Shown piece after piece: positions 18,345 through 26,942 of a DNA stretch of 64,000 nucleotides (positions within the stretch are counted from its first letter, which is position 1; each line of letters opens with the position of its first letter). The stretch is from an uncultured Bacteroidales bacterium (lineage in GTDB: Bacteria > Bacteroidota > Bacteroidia > Bacteroidales > UBA4417). The position numbers and the translations under genes were made by a program. The stretch covers positions 27,239 through 91,238 of the forward strand of contig CAIRMR010000077.1 of the NCBI GenBank assembly GCA_903879715.1, given 5' to 3'. The notes beneath the pieces are model-generated. The model made no database searches. It was not told where the DNA came from and saw only the letters and a list, made by a program, of their open reading frames with translations.

Positions 18345-19613
18345 TTATTTAATTGTCCTTACCAGACGTACATAGTTTAATACACGTTCCTCTCCTTCGC
18401 CTGTTCCTACTGTCTTCTTGTCGAAACGCACAGCACCGGCACCGTGAAGGTTTTCTCCGTTTCCATCTTCTGCCTGTCCAAATGCCACATACCAGGCAGA
18501 AGGATATGAACCATTTGCCATTGACATAGCCGAAGTACTTGTCCAATAATAAGGATAGTCTGCCTTTCCTCCATCGTTTAGGATACTAGTACAACTAAAC
18601 AAAGCATTTATTGCTGGGCCTACATTCGCTGTGTTGGTTGCATAAGGCGATCGTTTGTAATCTACAAGACTTTGTAATTCCTTTGTATTAGGTAAACGCC
18701 AATCGTTGTGACCTAGATAATTTGCATTATTCTGCGTTTGCGCATATGCCAAAGCATCTTCCCAATCAATACCCGAACCATTGTCATTTTGTTGCCACAT
18801 CAAGCCGGTAGCTAAATCGGAAATAGTACCATCATTATTGTTTTGAAATAAATTAACACCATAGGAAAGATTACCACGTACACAACGAACCTGATGCTTT
18901 GGACCTACACTGATACTATACGATTTAATATGTCCGGTGCCAAAATTTACACCGAAGGCTAGTTCTGCGCCAGGCGTTTCCCCATTTGCACTTATATTGC
19001 CCATTACTCCGGTATATTTGTCGCTACTCCAAAAAATTGTGTGGCTCAGCTCTTGTTCATCTGTATAGGTAATATCAAAATAATCCGTATCAATATAAGG
19101 CCATCCTACACTTGCATCCCATAAAGAGTAAAGTTCCTTGATGGTCGGTACTCTCCAGTCGCTATAGCCACCGTAGTTTTGTTTGTTTAAATTGTCAACT
19201 ACGGTTTGGATTGAAGCCCAATAATAAGTGCCACTGTCATAAGTTTTCTGCCAAGTTAAGCCGGTAACTTCGTCTTTTACCGTAAGTCCATCGCTGCTTT
19301 TTGTGTAAGCAGGAGTTGTATGGATAAACTGAGCATCCTGACCGAAAAAGGCTTCTCCCATAACAGGTGTGATAATGTTGCCGGCACTGTCCCAGCATTT
19401 GGTTTGACTTGTGCTTATAACCGGATAGCAACCTGCGTAAGCCGCATCACGAGGAACGACTTGTAAATCTCCGGAAACTGTTGAAGTATCATCTTTTTTG
19501 CATCCTGCCAGATTCATAATCAGAAGGATTAAAAAGCCTGTCAAAACTGATATAAGCTTCATTTGATTTGCTTTTGATTTCATTTTGCTTAAAATATTGA
19601 TTTTATTTCCCAT
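18345..19613 (-). CDS. DUF1566 (Lcl C-terminal domain) lipoprotein with two repeats
   Basis: This 422-residue surface or periplasmic lipoprotein has lipobox NLAGCKK (Cys about 38). It contains two related modules of about 130-160 residues, each with the DUF1566 signature. The first reads TGLTWQK then YSDWRVPTIKELYSLWD. The second reads TGLMWQQ then HNDWRLPNTKELQSLVDY. The family resembles formylglycine-generating/C-type lectin-like folds and is found in adhesins and legionella collagen-like proteins; a binding role is likely but unspecified. The upstream leader is long: ATGs at codons 11 and 18 give more ordinary signal peptides, so the start is uncertain. The gene is coupled to the NodB deacetylase downstream. 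Confidence 0.85.
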   Translation of the reverse strand: MGNKINILSKMKSKANQMKLISVLTGFLILLIMNLAGCKKDDTSTVSGDLQVVPRDAAYAGCYPVISTSQTKCWDSAGNIITPVMGEAFFGQDAQFIHTTPAYTKSSDGLTVKDEVTGLTWQKTYDSGTYYWASIQTVVDNLNKQNYGGYSDWRVPTIKELYSLWDASVGWPYIDTDYFDITYTDEQELSHTIFWSSDKYTGVMGNISANGETPGAELAFGVNFGTGHIKSYSISVGPKHQVRCVRGNLSYGVNLFQNNNDGTISDLATGLMWQQNDNGSGIDWEDALAYAQTQNNANYLGHNDWRLPNTKELQSLVDYKRSPYATNTANVGPAINALFSCTSILNDGGKADYPYYWTSTSAMSMANGSYPSAWYVAFGQAEDGNGENLHGAGAVRFDKKTVGTGEGEERVLNYVRLVRTIK

Positions 19614-19641
19614 TAATTTTTGTCTTTTTGTTTTTGTGAAG

Positions 19642-19649
19642 CAAAAGTA
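19642..19649 (-). promoter_or_regulatory. -7 promoter element of the DUF1566/deacetylase pair
   Basis: The minus strand reads TACTTTTG, matching TAnnTTTG, 29 bp upstream of the ORF start. A TTG lies 26 nt further upstream, slightly beyond the usual spacing. Confidence 0.5.
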
Positions 19650-19737
19650 TAAGATGTTAACTTATTCATAAAATACAATCACCCAATTGCAAGATTGTAT
19701 CACCCGAAACTGTATTTAGTTCACCGAATGGTTTTAT

Positions 19738-19780
19738 AAAAAAGACGTCTTCAGCTACATTATATTTAGCTGAAGACGCC
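19738..19780 (-). terminator. Strong hairpin terminator of the cotH/Spy-like region
   Basis: Arms GACGTCTTCAGCTA (19744-19757) and TAGCTGAAGACGCC (19767-19780) pair over about 13 bp. On the minus strand they are followed by six Ts. It separates the decayed gene from the next promoter. Confidence 0.8.
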
Positions 19781-19813
19781 CGATTCGGATACTTTTCCTT
19801 CTTCTTTCACTAA

Positions 19814-20056
19814 TTATGGCCTGCCTTCTTCCGGGCCTTTCGGACGAGCAGCTTTTTCCAGTTCAAGGTATTTTGTGTATGAAGCTGCGGGAATTGCCAG
19901 CTTCACTTTTTCATCCCTGATTTTTTAAGAACATCAACCTTAGCTTTTTCAGGCCGTGCAGGAGGTGCGGTGGATTTGCTTATCTCAACAAAAAAAACAC
20001 TTGAACGCTTCAATCACTTTCTCATTTCTCAATTTGTTGGGCTTTAGCGGTGGCAT
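19814..20056 (-). pseudogene. Decayed paralogue of the small secreted protein at 21764-22159
   Basis: No ORF in the track covers this stretch, but translating the minus strand in shifting frames recovers a clear relative of the 131-residue protein upstream of cotH. Recovered pieces are MPPLKPNKLRNEKVIEAFK, then after a shift VEISKSTAPPARPEKAKVDVL, then after another shift IRDEKVKLAIPAASYTKYL and LEKAARPKGPEEGRP with a stop at 19814. They align in order with the intact protein's PLKLDKSQTEKVSAAFKEFF, ANPPARPEKSKIDVL and RDDKIKPVLSKDQF segments. Frameshifts fall in A- and T-runs (a run of eight Ts and an A-run). The signal peptide region is missing. This is an old duplication that has lost function. 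Confidence 0.8.
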
Positions 20057-20184
20057 CGCCGCATAGGAGCCTGAATACCGGGTGATCTGCCATGTCAGCC
20101 GGAAAGCGTCACGGAGAAGGCGGAAGGATTTGCAGCTCAACATTTAATGTTAACCGAAGATGCTTTTTGATATTAGCATTTCAA

Positions 20185-21543
20185 TCAGAGCGCCCCGGCC
20201 TCAGTTGAACGTTGGCTTACCTGCTGCTTAAGTTGAATAAGTGCCGAATTCAGATCACTAACACCATTCGTAAGAAAGGTAAAACCTGTTTTCTCTTTTG
20301 CAGCAGATTCCATGATCAGATTATACAAATTATCATAAGTAGTGTTCATCTTGGTTGGCTCGAAAACAGTTGAGGCAAATTCCTTGGCATACTTTTTATA
20401 TTGCGCATAATAAGTTGCATCAGTAGCGATATAATTGATAAAAGGCCAATCACTGCCAATGCTACTCAGATCCATATTAATTGCTCCATCCATTTTTCCT
20501 GTCTGAAGTGCTTCATTATTATCCCAGGGAATCCAAACAAATTTTGATATTGTCGGATCGTTATACAAGTAGTAATTATGCGTCATCCTGCCGTAGGTAT
20601 CCCAGTTTTGCATTACGGTATTGGCTGCCAGCCATTTCAGGTATAGATTCATATCAATTTTTGATTCCAGGAGTGTTCGCCATGCAGCAGGATCAGATGT
20701 TCGCAAGCTGCTTTGCAAGGCATCATATAAGGATTTTATGTCTGACCAATCTGCCGCATCCTCATTTGTCTTTTTATAGAAATCAGCGGTGTTGTAAGTT
20801 CCTGATGCAAAACTTGCAGACGTACCTTCCGGTTTGTAAAGGTTCCCTTCATCACTGCCGAATTGGGTTTTAATAACCGTATTATCCACTTCCTCAACCA
20901 TGGTATAAAGACCAAAGTACAGCGATTCGCCGGCATAATTAATATAAACCTCGTAGTAAGCTGATTTTGCCGAAGGCACACCAAACTCCCTGAACAGATC
21001 GCCTGCCACCTTTTCGCGCATCAGCGACTTATCCTCAAAATTATTGTTCAGATTTAACTGCTTGAAGCCATAAAACCGCTGATCCTTTATTGCCGGATAG
21101 GTTTCCTCATACTGATCAAAATCCAGTTTAAAAGAATATTTTTTTATTCCCGCGGCATAGGTTGACACTAAACTGGAATTTCCTTTTACCCTTATGCCTA
21201 CTTTGTACCATTGGATGTCATTAAAATGAAAATCACAGGTCACCCAGATCGGTTCAAAAAATTCATCAAGAGTTTGGCCCGGATCGGCATGAGGCATATT
21301 AGCCAGATCTTGCTGAATGGCAGCCCAATCGGTGCTGCTGATCACAATATCCAGGCGCTGAACGCTGTTCTGGGGAAACACCTTCTCATAGTCCGTATCA
21401 GCAGCTTTACTATGGGTTGCTTCAGTCCAGTCAGGAGTTTCAAGGGTGGTAACTTCAACTTCTTCATTTGTTACTGCTGTTTTTTCGCAGCTGTAACAAA
21501 ACAAGATCAGTAAAAATGAAAGTAGTTTTATGGTATGTTTCAT
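20185..21543 (-). CDS. CotH kinase-family lipoprotein
   Basis: The CotH family are atypical protein kinases first known from Bacillus spore coats; in Bacteroidota they occur as secreted or surface lipoproteins. This one has 452 residues with lipobox LFCYSC (Cys about 19). The kinase-like domain spans about 60-440. RVKGNSS and YSFKLDF form the N-lobe strands, LNNNFEDKSLMREKVAGDLF the helical segment, LYTMVEEVDN the region preceding the hinge, and FVWIPWDNNEAL the metal-binding WD-type motif. The substrate is unknown. It lies between an intact small secreted protein gene (upstream) and that gene's decayed copy (downstream) on the same strand. Confidence 0.85.
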   Translation of the reverse strand: MKHTIKLLSFLLILFCYSCEKTAVTNEEVEVTTLETPDWTEATHSKAADTDYEKVFPQNSVQRLDIVISSTDWAAIQQDLANMPHADPGQTLDEFFEPIWVTCDFHFNDIQWYKVGIRVKGNSSLVSTYAAGIKKYSFKLDFDQYEETYPAIKDQRFYGFKQLNLNNNFEDKSLMREKVAGDLFREFGVPSAKSAYYEVYINYAGESLYFGLYTMVEEVDNTVIKTQFGSDEGNLYKPEGTSASFASGTYNTADFYKKTNEDAADWSDIKSLYDALQSSLRTSDPAAWRTLLESKIDMNLYLKWLAANTVMQNWDTYGRMTHNYYLYNDPTISKFVWIPWDNNEALQTGKMDGAINMDLSSIGSDWPFINYIATDATYYAQYKKYAKEFASTVFEPTKMNTTYDNLYNLIMESAAKEKTGFTFLTNGVSDLNSALIQLKQQVSQRSTEAGAL

Positions 21544-21597
21544 CCGGATTGTATTTTGAAAAAATGTAACTAATTTGTCTGATCACTTTGCATTTTT

Positions 21598-21703
21598 GCC
21601 ACAGATTTCACGAATTTCACAGAGTTTAAACTGCTTTCAGCAGTTTTTGAAATTAAATTAAATTTGATGAGCAATTGTCTGTGGAATCTGCGTAATCTGT
21701 GGC
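21598..21703. repeat. Large inverted repeat upstream of cotH (CCACAGATTTCACGAATTTCACAGA type)
   Basis: GCCACAGATTTCACGAATTT (21598 onward) is the approximate inverted counterpart of AATCTGCGTAATCTGTGGC (ending 21703). The arms are about 26 bp. Between them lies a perfect small hairpin, AAACTGC/GCAGTTT (about 21628-21646). The CACAGATTTCAC word is of a kind common in Bacteroidota intergenic DNA. Confidence 0.6.
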
Positions 21704-21763
21704 ATATATATGCTTATCAATACTTTAGGCAAAATAATTATTCGCGGAAAAATAAATTGTGGT

Positions 21764-22159
21764 TTATTTGTGTTCATGTTTCTGGTCATTTGGCATCGGT
21801 GGTCTGGATGCCTCTTCCAAAGCCAGGTAAGTGGGGAATTGATCTTTCGAAAGAACAGGTTTTATTTTATCATCCCGTTTTTTTGCCAGAACATCAATCT
21901 TCGATTTTTCAGGTCTTGCTGGTGGATTAGCATTTTTATCAACCAGTTTATCCATCTCAACAAAGAATTCTTTGAACGCAGCTGATACTTTTTCTGTCTG
22001 TGATTTGTCGAGCTTAAGAGGCTGGCAGATTTTGTGCTCTACCAACTTCATGCGTTCTTCCATACTTGGTGGTTTCATCCCATCATTTCCGGGTTGTGAA
22101 AAACATACGCTCCCCATCAGGAGAATCATCAGGACTATTGCAAATTTAATTGTTTTCAT
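21764..22159 (-). CDS. Small secreted helical protein, Spy/CpxP-like
   Basis: This 131-residue protein has a signal peptide (SVCFSQP). The mature part is charged and mostly helical, with a Met/Pro-rich N-terminus (MKPPSMEERMKLVEHKICQP) and a His-rich end (DQKHEHK). The pattern of a helix, LxLxxxQ-like turn (LKLDKSQTEKVSAAF) and second helix resembles Spy/CpxP/LTxxQ periplasmic chaperone or metal-stress proteins, but the classic LTxxQ motif is only approximated. The gene lies upstream of cotH, and a decayed copy lies downstream of cotH. Function is not assigned with confidence. Confidence 0.75.
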   Translation of the reverse strand: MKTIKFAIVLMILLMGSVCFSQPGNDGMKPPSMEERMKLVEHKICQPLKLDKSQTEKVSAAFKEFFVEMDKLVDKNANPPARPEKSKIDVLAKKRDDKIKPVLSKDQFPTYLALEEASRPPMPNDQKHEHK

Positions 22160-22191
22160 AGCTTAGGAATTTAGGTTGTTGATAATGGCTG

Positions 22192-22199
22192 CAAATGTA
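22192..22199 (-). promoter_or_regulatory. -7 promoter element of the Spy-like gene
   Basis: The minus strand reads TACATTTG, matching TAnnTTTG, 32 bp upstream of the ATG. Confidence 0.5.
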
Positions 22200-22348
22200 G
22201 ATTGCCTGTTAATTGATGAAAAATATATTCACCGTGCAACCTGATTTTATCTCTTAATAGCGGTTTTTTATCAATGAAACTTTAGTTGCCTTTGTGTGAA
22301 TTGAATGCTTTTTAGCATGAATGCATAAAGTGGCAGGTATAAAACCTT

Positions 22349-22356
22349 TACCTTTG
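22349..22356 (+). promoter_or_regulatory. -7 promoter element of the aminotransferase/amidase operon
   Basis: TACCTTTG matches TAnnTTTG, 23 bp upstream of the aminotransferase ATG. Confidence 0.5.
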
Positions 22357-22379
22357 ATCCCTTAAAACCAATATTTTTT

Positions 22380-23534
22380 ATGAAATTCCAGGGTCATGTT
22401 AAATCGCGGCTTCCCAATGCCGGAACATCTATATTTGCTGTCATGTCGGGCCTTGCCAACGAAGTTGGAGCTATCAATCTTTCGCAGGGATTTCCTGATT
22501 TTCCCATTTCCATGGAACTGGTTGAGCTGGTGAATCACTATATGCACAAAGGATTTAATCAATATGCGCCTATGCCCGGTGTGCTTGCTTTACGCGAAGC
22601 TATTGCCGCAAAAGCATTTGATACTTTTGGAATTACTTACGATCCGGCTACTGAAATCAATATTACGGCTGGTGCCACCGAAGGAATATTTTGTGTGATA
22701 ACGGCAATGATCCATCCCGGAGACGAAGCTATTATTATAGAGCCGGCTTATGATAGCTATGCTCCTGCGGTTGAACTATGCGGAGGAATAGTTCGCTATT
22801 CATCCTTGCAGGTTCCATCCTACACCGTTAACTGGCCGGAAGTGAAAAGCCTGATCAACAGCCGTACCAAGATGATCATGATCAATACTCCTCATAACCC
22901 GACCGGCAGTGTGCTTTCCGCAGCCGATCTGAAGGAACTTGACCATATAACCCGCAACTCCAACATCGTTGTGATGAGCGACGAGGTATACGAACATCTT
23001 ATTTTCGATGGCATCAGGCACGAAAGCGTTTGTTATTATCCCGAACTGGCCGAACGCAGTTTCGTGATTGGCTCGTTTGGAAAAACATTTCATACTACCG
23101 GATGGAAAACCGGTTTTATCATGGCACCGGCAGTTTTGATGGCCGAAGTAAGGAAAGTTCACCAGTTTGTGGTTTTTGCTTCCAATACGCCTGTCCAGCA
23201 TGCTGTTGCTGATTATCTGAAGAATAAAGATAACTATTTGCAGTTGCCTGCGTTTTATCAGCAGAAACGCGACTTATTTACCGGATTGGTAAAAGGGTCA
23301 CGGTTCAAAATAATTCCTTCGTACGGCACCTATTTCCAGTTACTTGATTACAGTGCAATTTCCGATGAAAAAGAAATGGATTTTGCCGTGAGAGTAACAA
23401 AGGAATTTGGAGTGGCATCAGTCCCGGTTTCGCCTTTTTATCACGACAAACAGGATAATCATGTACTGCGTTTTTGTTTTGCCAAAACTGAGGAAACATT
23501 GATCAAAGCAGCGGAAATATTATGTACGATCTAA
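22380..23534 (+). CDS. PLP-dependent methionine aminotransferase (YbdL-like)
   Basis: This class I/II aminotransferase probably interconverts methionine and its 2-oxo acid, with glutamine or aromatic amino acids as likely partners. The 384 residues show INLSQGFPDFP near the N-terminus, GATEGIFCVITAMIHPGDE and INTPHNPTGS. SDEVYEHL binds PLP, and the Schiff-base Lys is at about 235 in GSFGKTFHTTGWKTGF. RFCFAKTEETL near the C-terminus contains the substrate-carboxylate Arg. The gene overlaps the omega-amidase gene by 13 bp. That pair matches the methionine salvage transaminase/omega-amidase route, in which the amidase removes the 2-oxo amide product. Confidence 0.9.
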   Translation: MKFQGHVKSRLPNAGTSIFAVMSGLANEVGAINLSQGFPDFPISMELVELVNHYMHKGFNQYAPMPGVLALREAIAAKAFDTFGITYDPATEINITAGATEGIFCVITAMIHPGDEAIIIEPAYDSYAPAVELCGGIVRYSSLQVPSYTVNWPEVKSLINSRTKMIMINTPHNPTGSVLSAADLKELDHITRNSNIVVMSDEVYEHLIFDGIRHESVCYYPELAERSFVIGSFGKTFHTTGWKTGFIMAPAVLMAEVRKVHQFVVFASNTPVQHAVADYLKNKDNYLQLPAFYQQKRDLFTGLVKGSRFKIIPSYGTYFQLLDYSAISDEKEMDFAVRVTKEFGVASVPVSPFYHDKQDNHVLRFCFAKTEETLIKAAEILCTI

Positions 23535-24316
23535 ACATAACTCTTATCCAGCCCGACCTGGTTTGGGAAGATAAAAAAAGCAACCTGCTGAAGTTTGAGG
23601 ATTTCTTTCAGAAAATCGATCGAAAAACTGATTTGATTGTTCTGCCTGAAATGTTCAGTACCGGTTTCGTAGTTGAGTCACGTGAACTGGCTGAAGATAT
23701 GTCCGGACCAACCCTGGAATGGATGGCCAAACAGTCAGCCAAAATGAAAAGCGTAATTACCGGCAGCCTGGTAATCTTCGAAAATGGGAACTATTTCAAC
23801 CGCCTGATCTGGATGGAACCTACAGGTAAATGCCTGACTTACGACAAACGGCATTTATTCCATCCCGGCAACGAACATGAGCAATTCTCACAAGGTTCTG
23901 AAAAGCTGATTGTTGATCTCTTTGGCTGGAAAATCTGTCCGCTGGTTTGTTACGACCTGCGTTTCCCCGTCTGGAGCAAAAATACCTGGACGAATGGAAC
24001 CTATGAATACGATATTTTGTTGTATGTCGCCAATTGGCCGGCCGCCCGTAGTTATGCTTACCGTCAGTTACTTATTGCCCGTGCCATCGAAAACCAGTGT
24101 TATGTGGCAGCAGTAAACAGGGTAGGAGTGGATGGAAAAGGAACCAATCACCAGGGCGATTCAACCCTTATCGATTTTAAAGGCAAGCATCTTTTAGAAA
24201 TTGCGCCGGATGTGGAAGAAATGGAAACTCTGAGTCTGAAGTACGATCAACTTGCCGATTTCCGTAAAGGATTTACAGTTGGGATGGATTGGGATAATTT
24301 TGAAATAAAGGGTTAG
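23522..24316 (+). CDS. Nitrilase-superfamily omega-amidase (YafV-like)
   Basis: This enzyme hydrolyses alpha-ketoglutaramate or alpha-ketosuccinamate, pulling the coupled transamination forward. The 264 residues contain the nitrilase catalytic triad: Glu43 in VLPEMFSTGF, Lys109 in YDKRHLFHPGNE and Cys143 in CPLVCYDLRFPVW. The segment VAAVNRVGVDGKGTNHQGDS is typical of the family, and length agrees. The start codon lies inside the 3' end of the aminotransferase gene (13-bp overlap), so translation is coupled. Conservation from the first residues supports this ATG. Confidence 0.92.
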   Translation: MYDLNITLIQPDLVWEDKKSNLLKFEDFFQKIDRKTDLIVLPEMFSTGFVVESRELAEDMSGPTLEWMAKQSAKMKSVITGSLVIFENGNYFNRLIWMEPTGKCLTYDKRHLFHPGNEHEQFSQGSEKLIVDLFGWKICPLVCYDLRFPVWSKNTWTNGTYEYDILLYVANWPAARSYAYRQLLIARAIENQCYVAAVNRVGVDGKGTNHQGDSTLIDFKGKHLLEIAPDVEEMETLSLKYDQLADFRKGFTVGMDWDNFEIKG

Positions 24317-24469
24317 GTTTAGGGGTTGGGATTTAAGGATACAGGGATTTGAGTTTTCACCATCCAGACATGTGGTCAGACTATAATTTGAAATTTAGAT
24401 CATATTTACGCACATGTAAATATATTCGCAATAAATTAAAAACATTTACGTCTGCGTTAATCTAGTTTG

Positions 24470-24477
24470 TATCTTTG
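24470..24477 (+). promoter_or_regulatory. -7 promoter element of the AAA/DUF4143 gene
   Basis: TATCTTTG matches TAnnTTTG. The ORF track's TTG start at 24475 lies inside this element and would be upstream of the transcript start. This is one reason for choosing the ATG at 24502 instead. Confidence 0.6.
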
Positions 24478-24501
24478 CCTAGTGCATTAACCGCTGATAA
24501 T

Positions 24502-25719
24502 ATGTATAAAAAATATCTCAAAACTGATATTATAAAGCGCCCTTTATACTTTGAAAGAATGTTGCCTTTTATCAGCAAGGACGTAATTAAAGTATTGGTG
24601 GGCCAGCGAAGAGTTGGTAAAAGCTTTATTCTATATCAGCTGATCGAGCATATTGCTTCTGAAAATTCAGGAGCTAACATTGTTTATCTGAATAAGGAAT
24701 TGCCAGATTTTAACTCTATAAAATCGGATTCCGATTTATTGGAATTTGTAAAGAAGTTCGAAAAACAGACAAATAATTTTCTTTTCCTGGATGAGGTACA
24801 GGAAATAGACAATTATCCATCAGCCTTGCGGGCATTACTTGCCGAAGGGAAATGGGATATCTGGTGTACAGGAAGTAACGCAAGTTTTTTATCGGCTGAT
24901 ATATCAGGTAGTCTCAGTGGCCGACATATAGAATTTGAAATTAATCCATTGAACTATACAGAGTTTATTGAGTTTCATTCAATGGTTCATTCTGCTGAAA
25001 GTATTCAATTGTTTTTAAAATATGGAGGATTACCCTATTTGCGAAAACTACCTTTAACTGACGAAATTGTATTTGAATATTTGAAAAATATTTATAATAC
25101 AATTCTTTATAAAGACGTAATTGCCCGGCACAACATCCGCAACAACCGCTTTGTTGAAGATTTAGTAGTGTACCTTGCAGATAATACCGGATCAATTGTT
25201 TCGGCAAAAAAAATAAGTGAATATTTAAAAAATCAGCGGATCAATATTTCACCAGTGCGTGTAATTGAATACCTTAACCATCTGACTAAATCATACTTCG
25301 TTACTAAGGTTAACCGCTCTGATTTAAGAGGTAAAAGAATATTTGAGTTTGGTGAAAAGTATTACTTCAGAGATATTGGTTTACGAAATTCTATTTTAGG
25401 GTTTAAACCTGCGGATATAAATAAAATTCTCGAAAATGTAGTATTAAATCATCTCAAATCATATGGTTATGATTGTTACACCGGAGATTATACGGGCCGT
25501 GAAATTGATTTTGTTTTTGAAAAGAATCAGAAAAAGATTTATGTACAGGTAACATATCTTCTGGCAAGTCCTGATGTAATACAGAGGGAATTTGGGAATT
25601 TAAAACTTATAGATGATAACTATCCCAAATTTGTAATATCGATGGACGAATTGCAATTCGACAATGACCAGGGTATTCAACATATCCGTTTAAAGGATTT
25701 TCTGACCCTGAAATTTTAG
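24502..25719 (+). CDS. AAA-family ATPase with C-terminal DUF4143
   Basis: These ATP-binding proteins are common in Bacteroidota and have no settled function. In 405-residue numbering a Walker A motif GQRRVGKS lies at 34-41, and Walker B with its acidic pair is FLFLDEVQE at about 95-103. The sensor region CTGSNASFLS and the AAA_14 segment LSGRHIEFEINPLNYTEF follow. The DUF4143 part is at about 190-350, with a PD-(D/E)XK-like stretch (YTGREIDFVF, KKIYVQVTY). I moved the start from the track's TTG (24475) to the ATG at 24502 because a promoter element covers the former. It stands alone before pth; a defence or toxin-like role has been suggested for related proteins but is not shown here. Confidence 0.88.
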   Translation: MYKKYLKTDIIKRPLYFERMLPFISKDVIKVLVGQRRVGKSFILYQLIEHIASENSGANIVYLNKELPDFNSIKSDSDLLEFVKKFEKQTNNFLFLDEVQEIDNYPSALRALLAEGKWDIWCTGSNASFLSADISGSLSGRHIEFEINPLNYTEFIEFHSMVHSAESIQLFLKYGGLPYLRKLPLTDEIVFEYLKNIYNTILYKDVIARHNIRNNRFVEDLVVYLADNTGSIVSAKKISEYLKNQRINISPVRVIEYLNHLTKSYFVTKVNRSDLRGKRIFEFGEKYYFRDIGLRNSILGFKPADINKILENVVLNHLKSYGYDCYTGDYTGREIDFVFEKNQKKIYVQVTYLLASPDVIQREFGNLKLIDDNYPKFVISMDELQFDNDQGIQHIRLKDFLTLKF

Positions 25720-25760
25720 TTTTCGATCACATAAAAACTATTTACGCAAGAGGAATCTTA

Positions 25761-26327
25761 ATGGAAAAATATTTAATTATAGGCTTAGGTAACATTGGTG
25801 AAGAATACGCCAACACCCGTCACAATATTGGTTTTATTGTGGCTGATGCATTGGCAAGTGATCTGGGTGTGAAATTCACAATTGAACGTCATGCATACAT
25901 GGCCGAAGCCAAGCTGAAAAACAAACTCCTTATCATCATCAAGCCAACTACATACATGAATCTGAGTGGCAAGGCGGTGAAATACTGGATGGATAAAGAG
26001 AAAATACCGATTGAAAATATACTTGTGGTTACTGATGATGTTGACCTCGAACTGGGTGTTTTGCGTTTGCGGACTAAAGGCAGTGGTGGAAGCCACAATG
26101 GACTGAATCATATAATCGAAACGCTTCTGTTTTCGGATTGGTCGAGGCTCAGGTTTGGAATTGGCAAGGACTATGCGCGTGGTTTCCAGGTTGATTATGT
26201 TATCGGGCAATGGTCGAAAAAAGAAGAAAAAATCCTCGGTCCGCGAATTGATATGGCGGTTTCAATTATAAAGAGTTTTGTGCTGGCAGGAGCAACGCAG
26301 ACAATGTCGGAGTTTAATAATAAGTAA
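25761..26327 (+). CDS. pth: Peptidyl-tRNA hydrolase
   Basis: This enzyme releases tRNA from peptidyl-tRNA that has dropped off the ribosome. The 188 residues show the Pth signature at the N-terminus: LIIGLGNIGEEYANTRHNIGF, with Asn11 and catalytic His21. Asn in KPTTYMNLSGKAV (about 69) and DDVDLELG with GSGGSHNGLNHI further on are also conserved. Length is normal. It follows the AAA/DUF4143 gene by about 40 bp. In many Bacteroidota pth sits next to the L25 ribosomal gene rplY, which is not the case here. Confidence 0.95.
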   Translation: MEKYLIIGLGNIGEEYANTRHNIGFIVADALASDLGVKFTIERHAYMAEAKLKNKLLIIIKPTTYMNLSGKAVKYWMDKEKIPIENILVVTDDVDLELGVLRLRTKGSGGSHNGLNHIIETLLFSDWSRLRFGIGKDYARGFQVDYVIGQWSKKEEKILGPRIDMAVSIIKSFVLAGATQTMSEFNNK

Positions 26328-26567
26328 AAGTAGTCTTCACTAAGTTCTAACAGCCGAAAGTATTGTCAGATAAGCATTCTGGCTCATACTCTTTCTCTTA
26401 GGACTGGAGAGTTGATTTATACAACCGTCTTATTTTAAAGGCAAGTTAAAAAATGAAGCATTTATATTTTTACCACTTTAGCATTCACGACAGAATAATT
26501 CCTTCCATCTCTCAAAAGAAAAGAATCGTTTACAATTATTCTAAGGACTAATACAAATCGCAGAACT

Positions 26568-26942
26568 ATGAGTTCAAAAATCGATAACCTTCACCTGAAT
26601 TATAAAATCTGGCTCGAAACCTCCGGGAATATTGGAGTGTTTGGCGATAAGAAGTGCGAGCTTCTAAAGGCGATTGATGAAACGGGTTCCCTGAATGAAG
26701 CCATGAAAAAACTTGGATTGACTTATCGCAAAACCTGGGATAACCTCAGGAAAATTGAACAGGAACTTGGTTTTCCACTTATAAAACCTACCCGTGGCGG
26801 TGCCGAAGGCGGCAGTACAGTGCTTACCGTTGAAGCAAAAATCATTATTGCAGCTTTTGAAAAATTTCACCAGGAATATGATTCAATTATCCAAAACGGA
26901 TTCGAAGCGATTATAGCCGATCTGAAACAAAAAATTAAATAA
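26568..26942 (+). CDS. ModE N-terminal-like winged-helix regulator
   Basis: The 124-residue protein matches the DNA-binding half of ModE (LysR-like winged helix). The helix-turn-helix reads LLKAIDETGSLNEAMKKLGLTYRKTWDNLRKIEQ, followed by the wing LIKPTRGGAEGGSTVLT and a dimerisation helix. No molybdate-binding (TOBE/MopI) domain is present, so molybdate is not sensed by this chain. Such short forms occur in Bacteroidota near tungstate or molybdate uptake genes, but none are nearby. The 240-bp region before it shows no clear operator or promoter element. Confidence 0.85.
   Translation: MSSKIDNLHLNYKIWLETSGNIGVFGDKKCELLKAIDETGSLNEAMKKLGLTYRKTWDNLRKIEQELGFPLIKPTRGGAEGGSTVLTVEAKIIIAAFEKFHQEYDSIIQNGFEAIIADLKQKIK

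Noticed and set aside
24502-25719. AAA/DUF4143 protein as part of a defence island
   Set aside because: Neighbours are housekeeping genes (omega-amidase, pth) and no other defence-like gene is close.
26328-26567. Riboswitch or tRNA upstream of the ModE-like regulator
   Set aside because: No recognisable aptamer core, no GGTTCRA-type T-arm and no cloverleaf could be found by eye.
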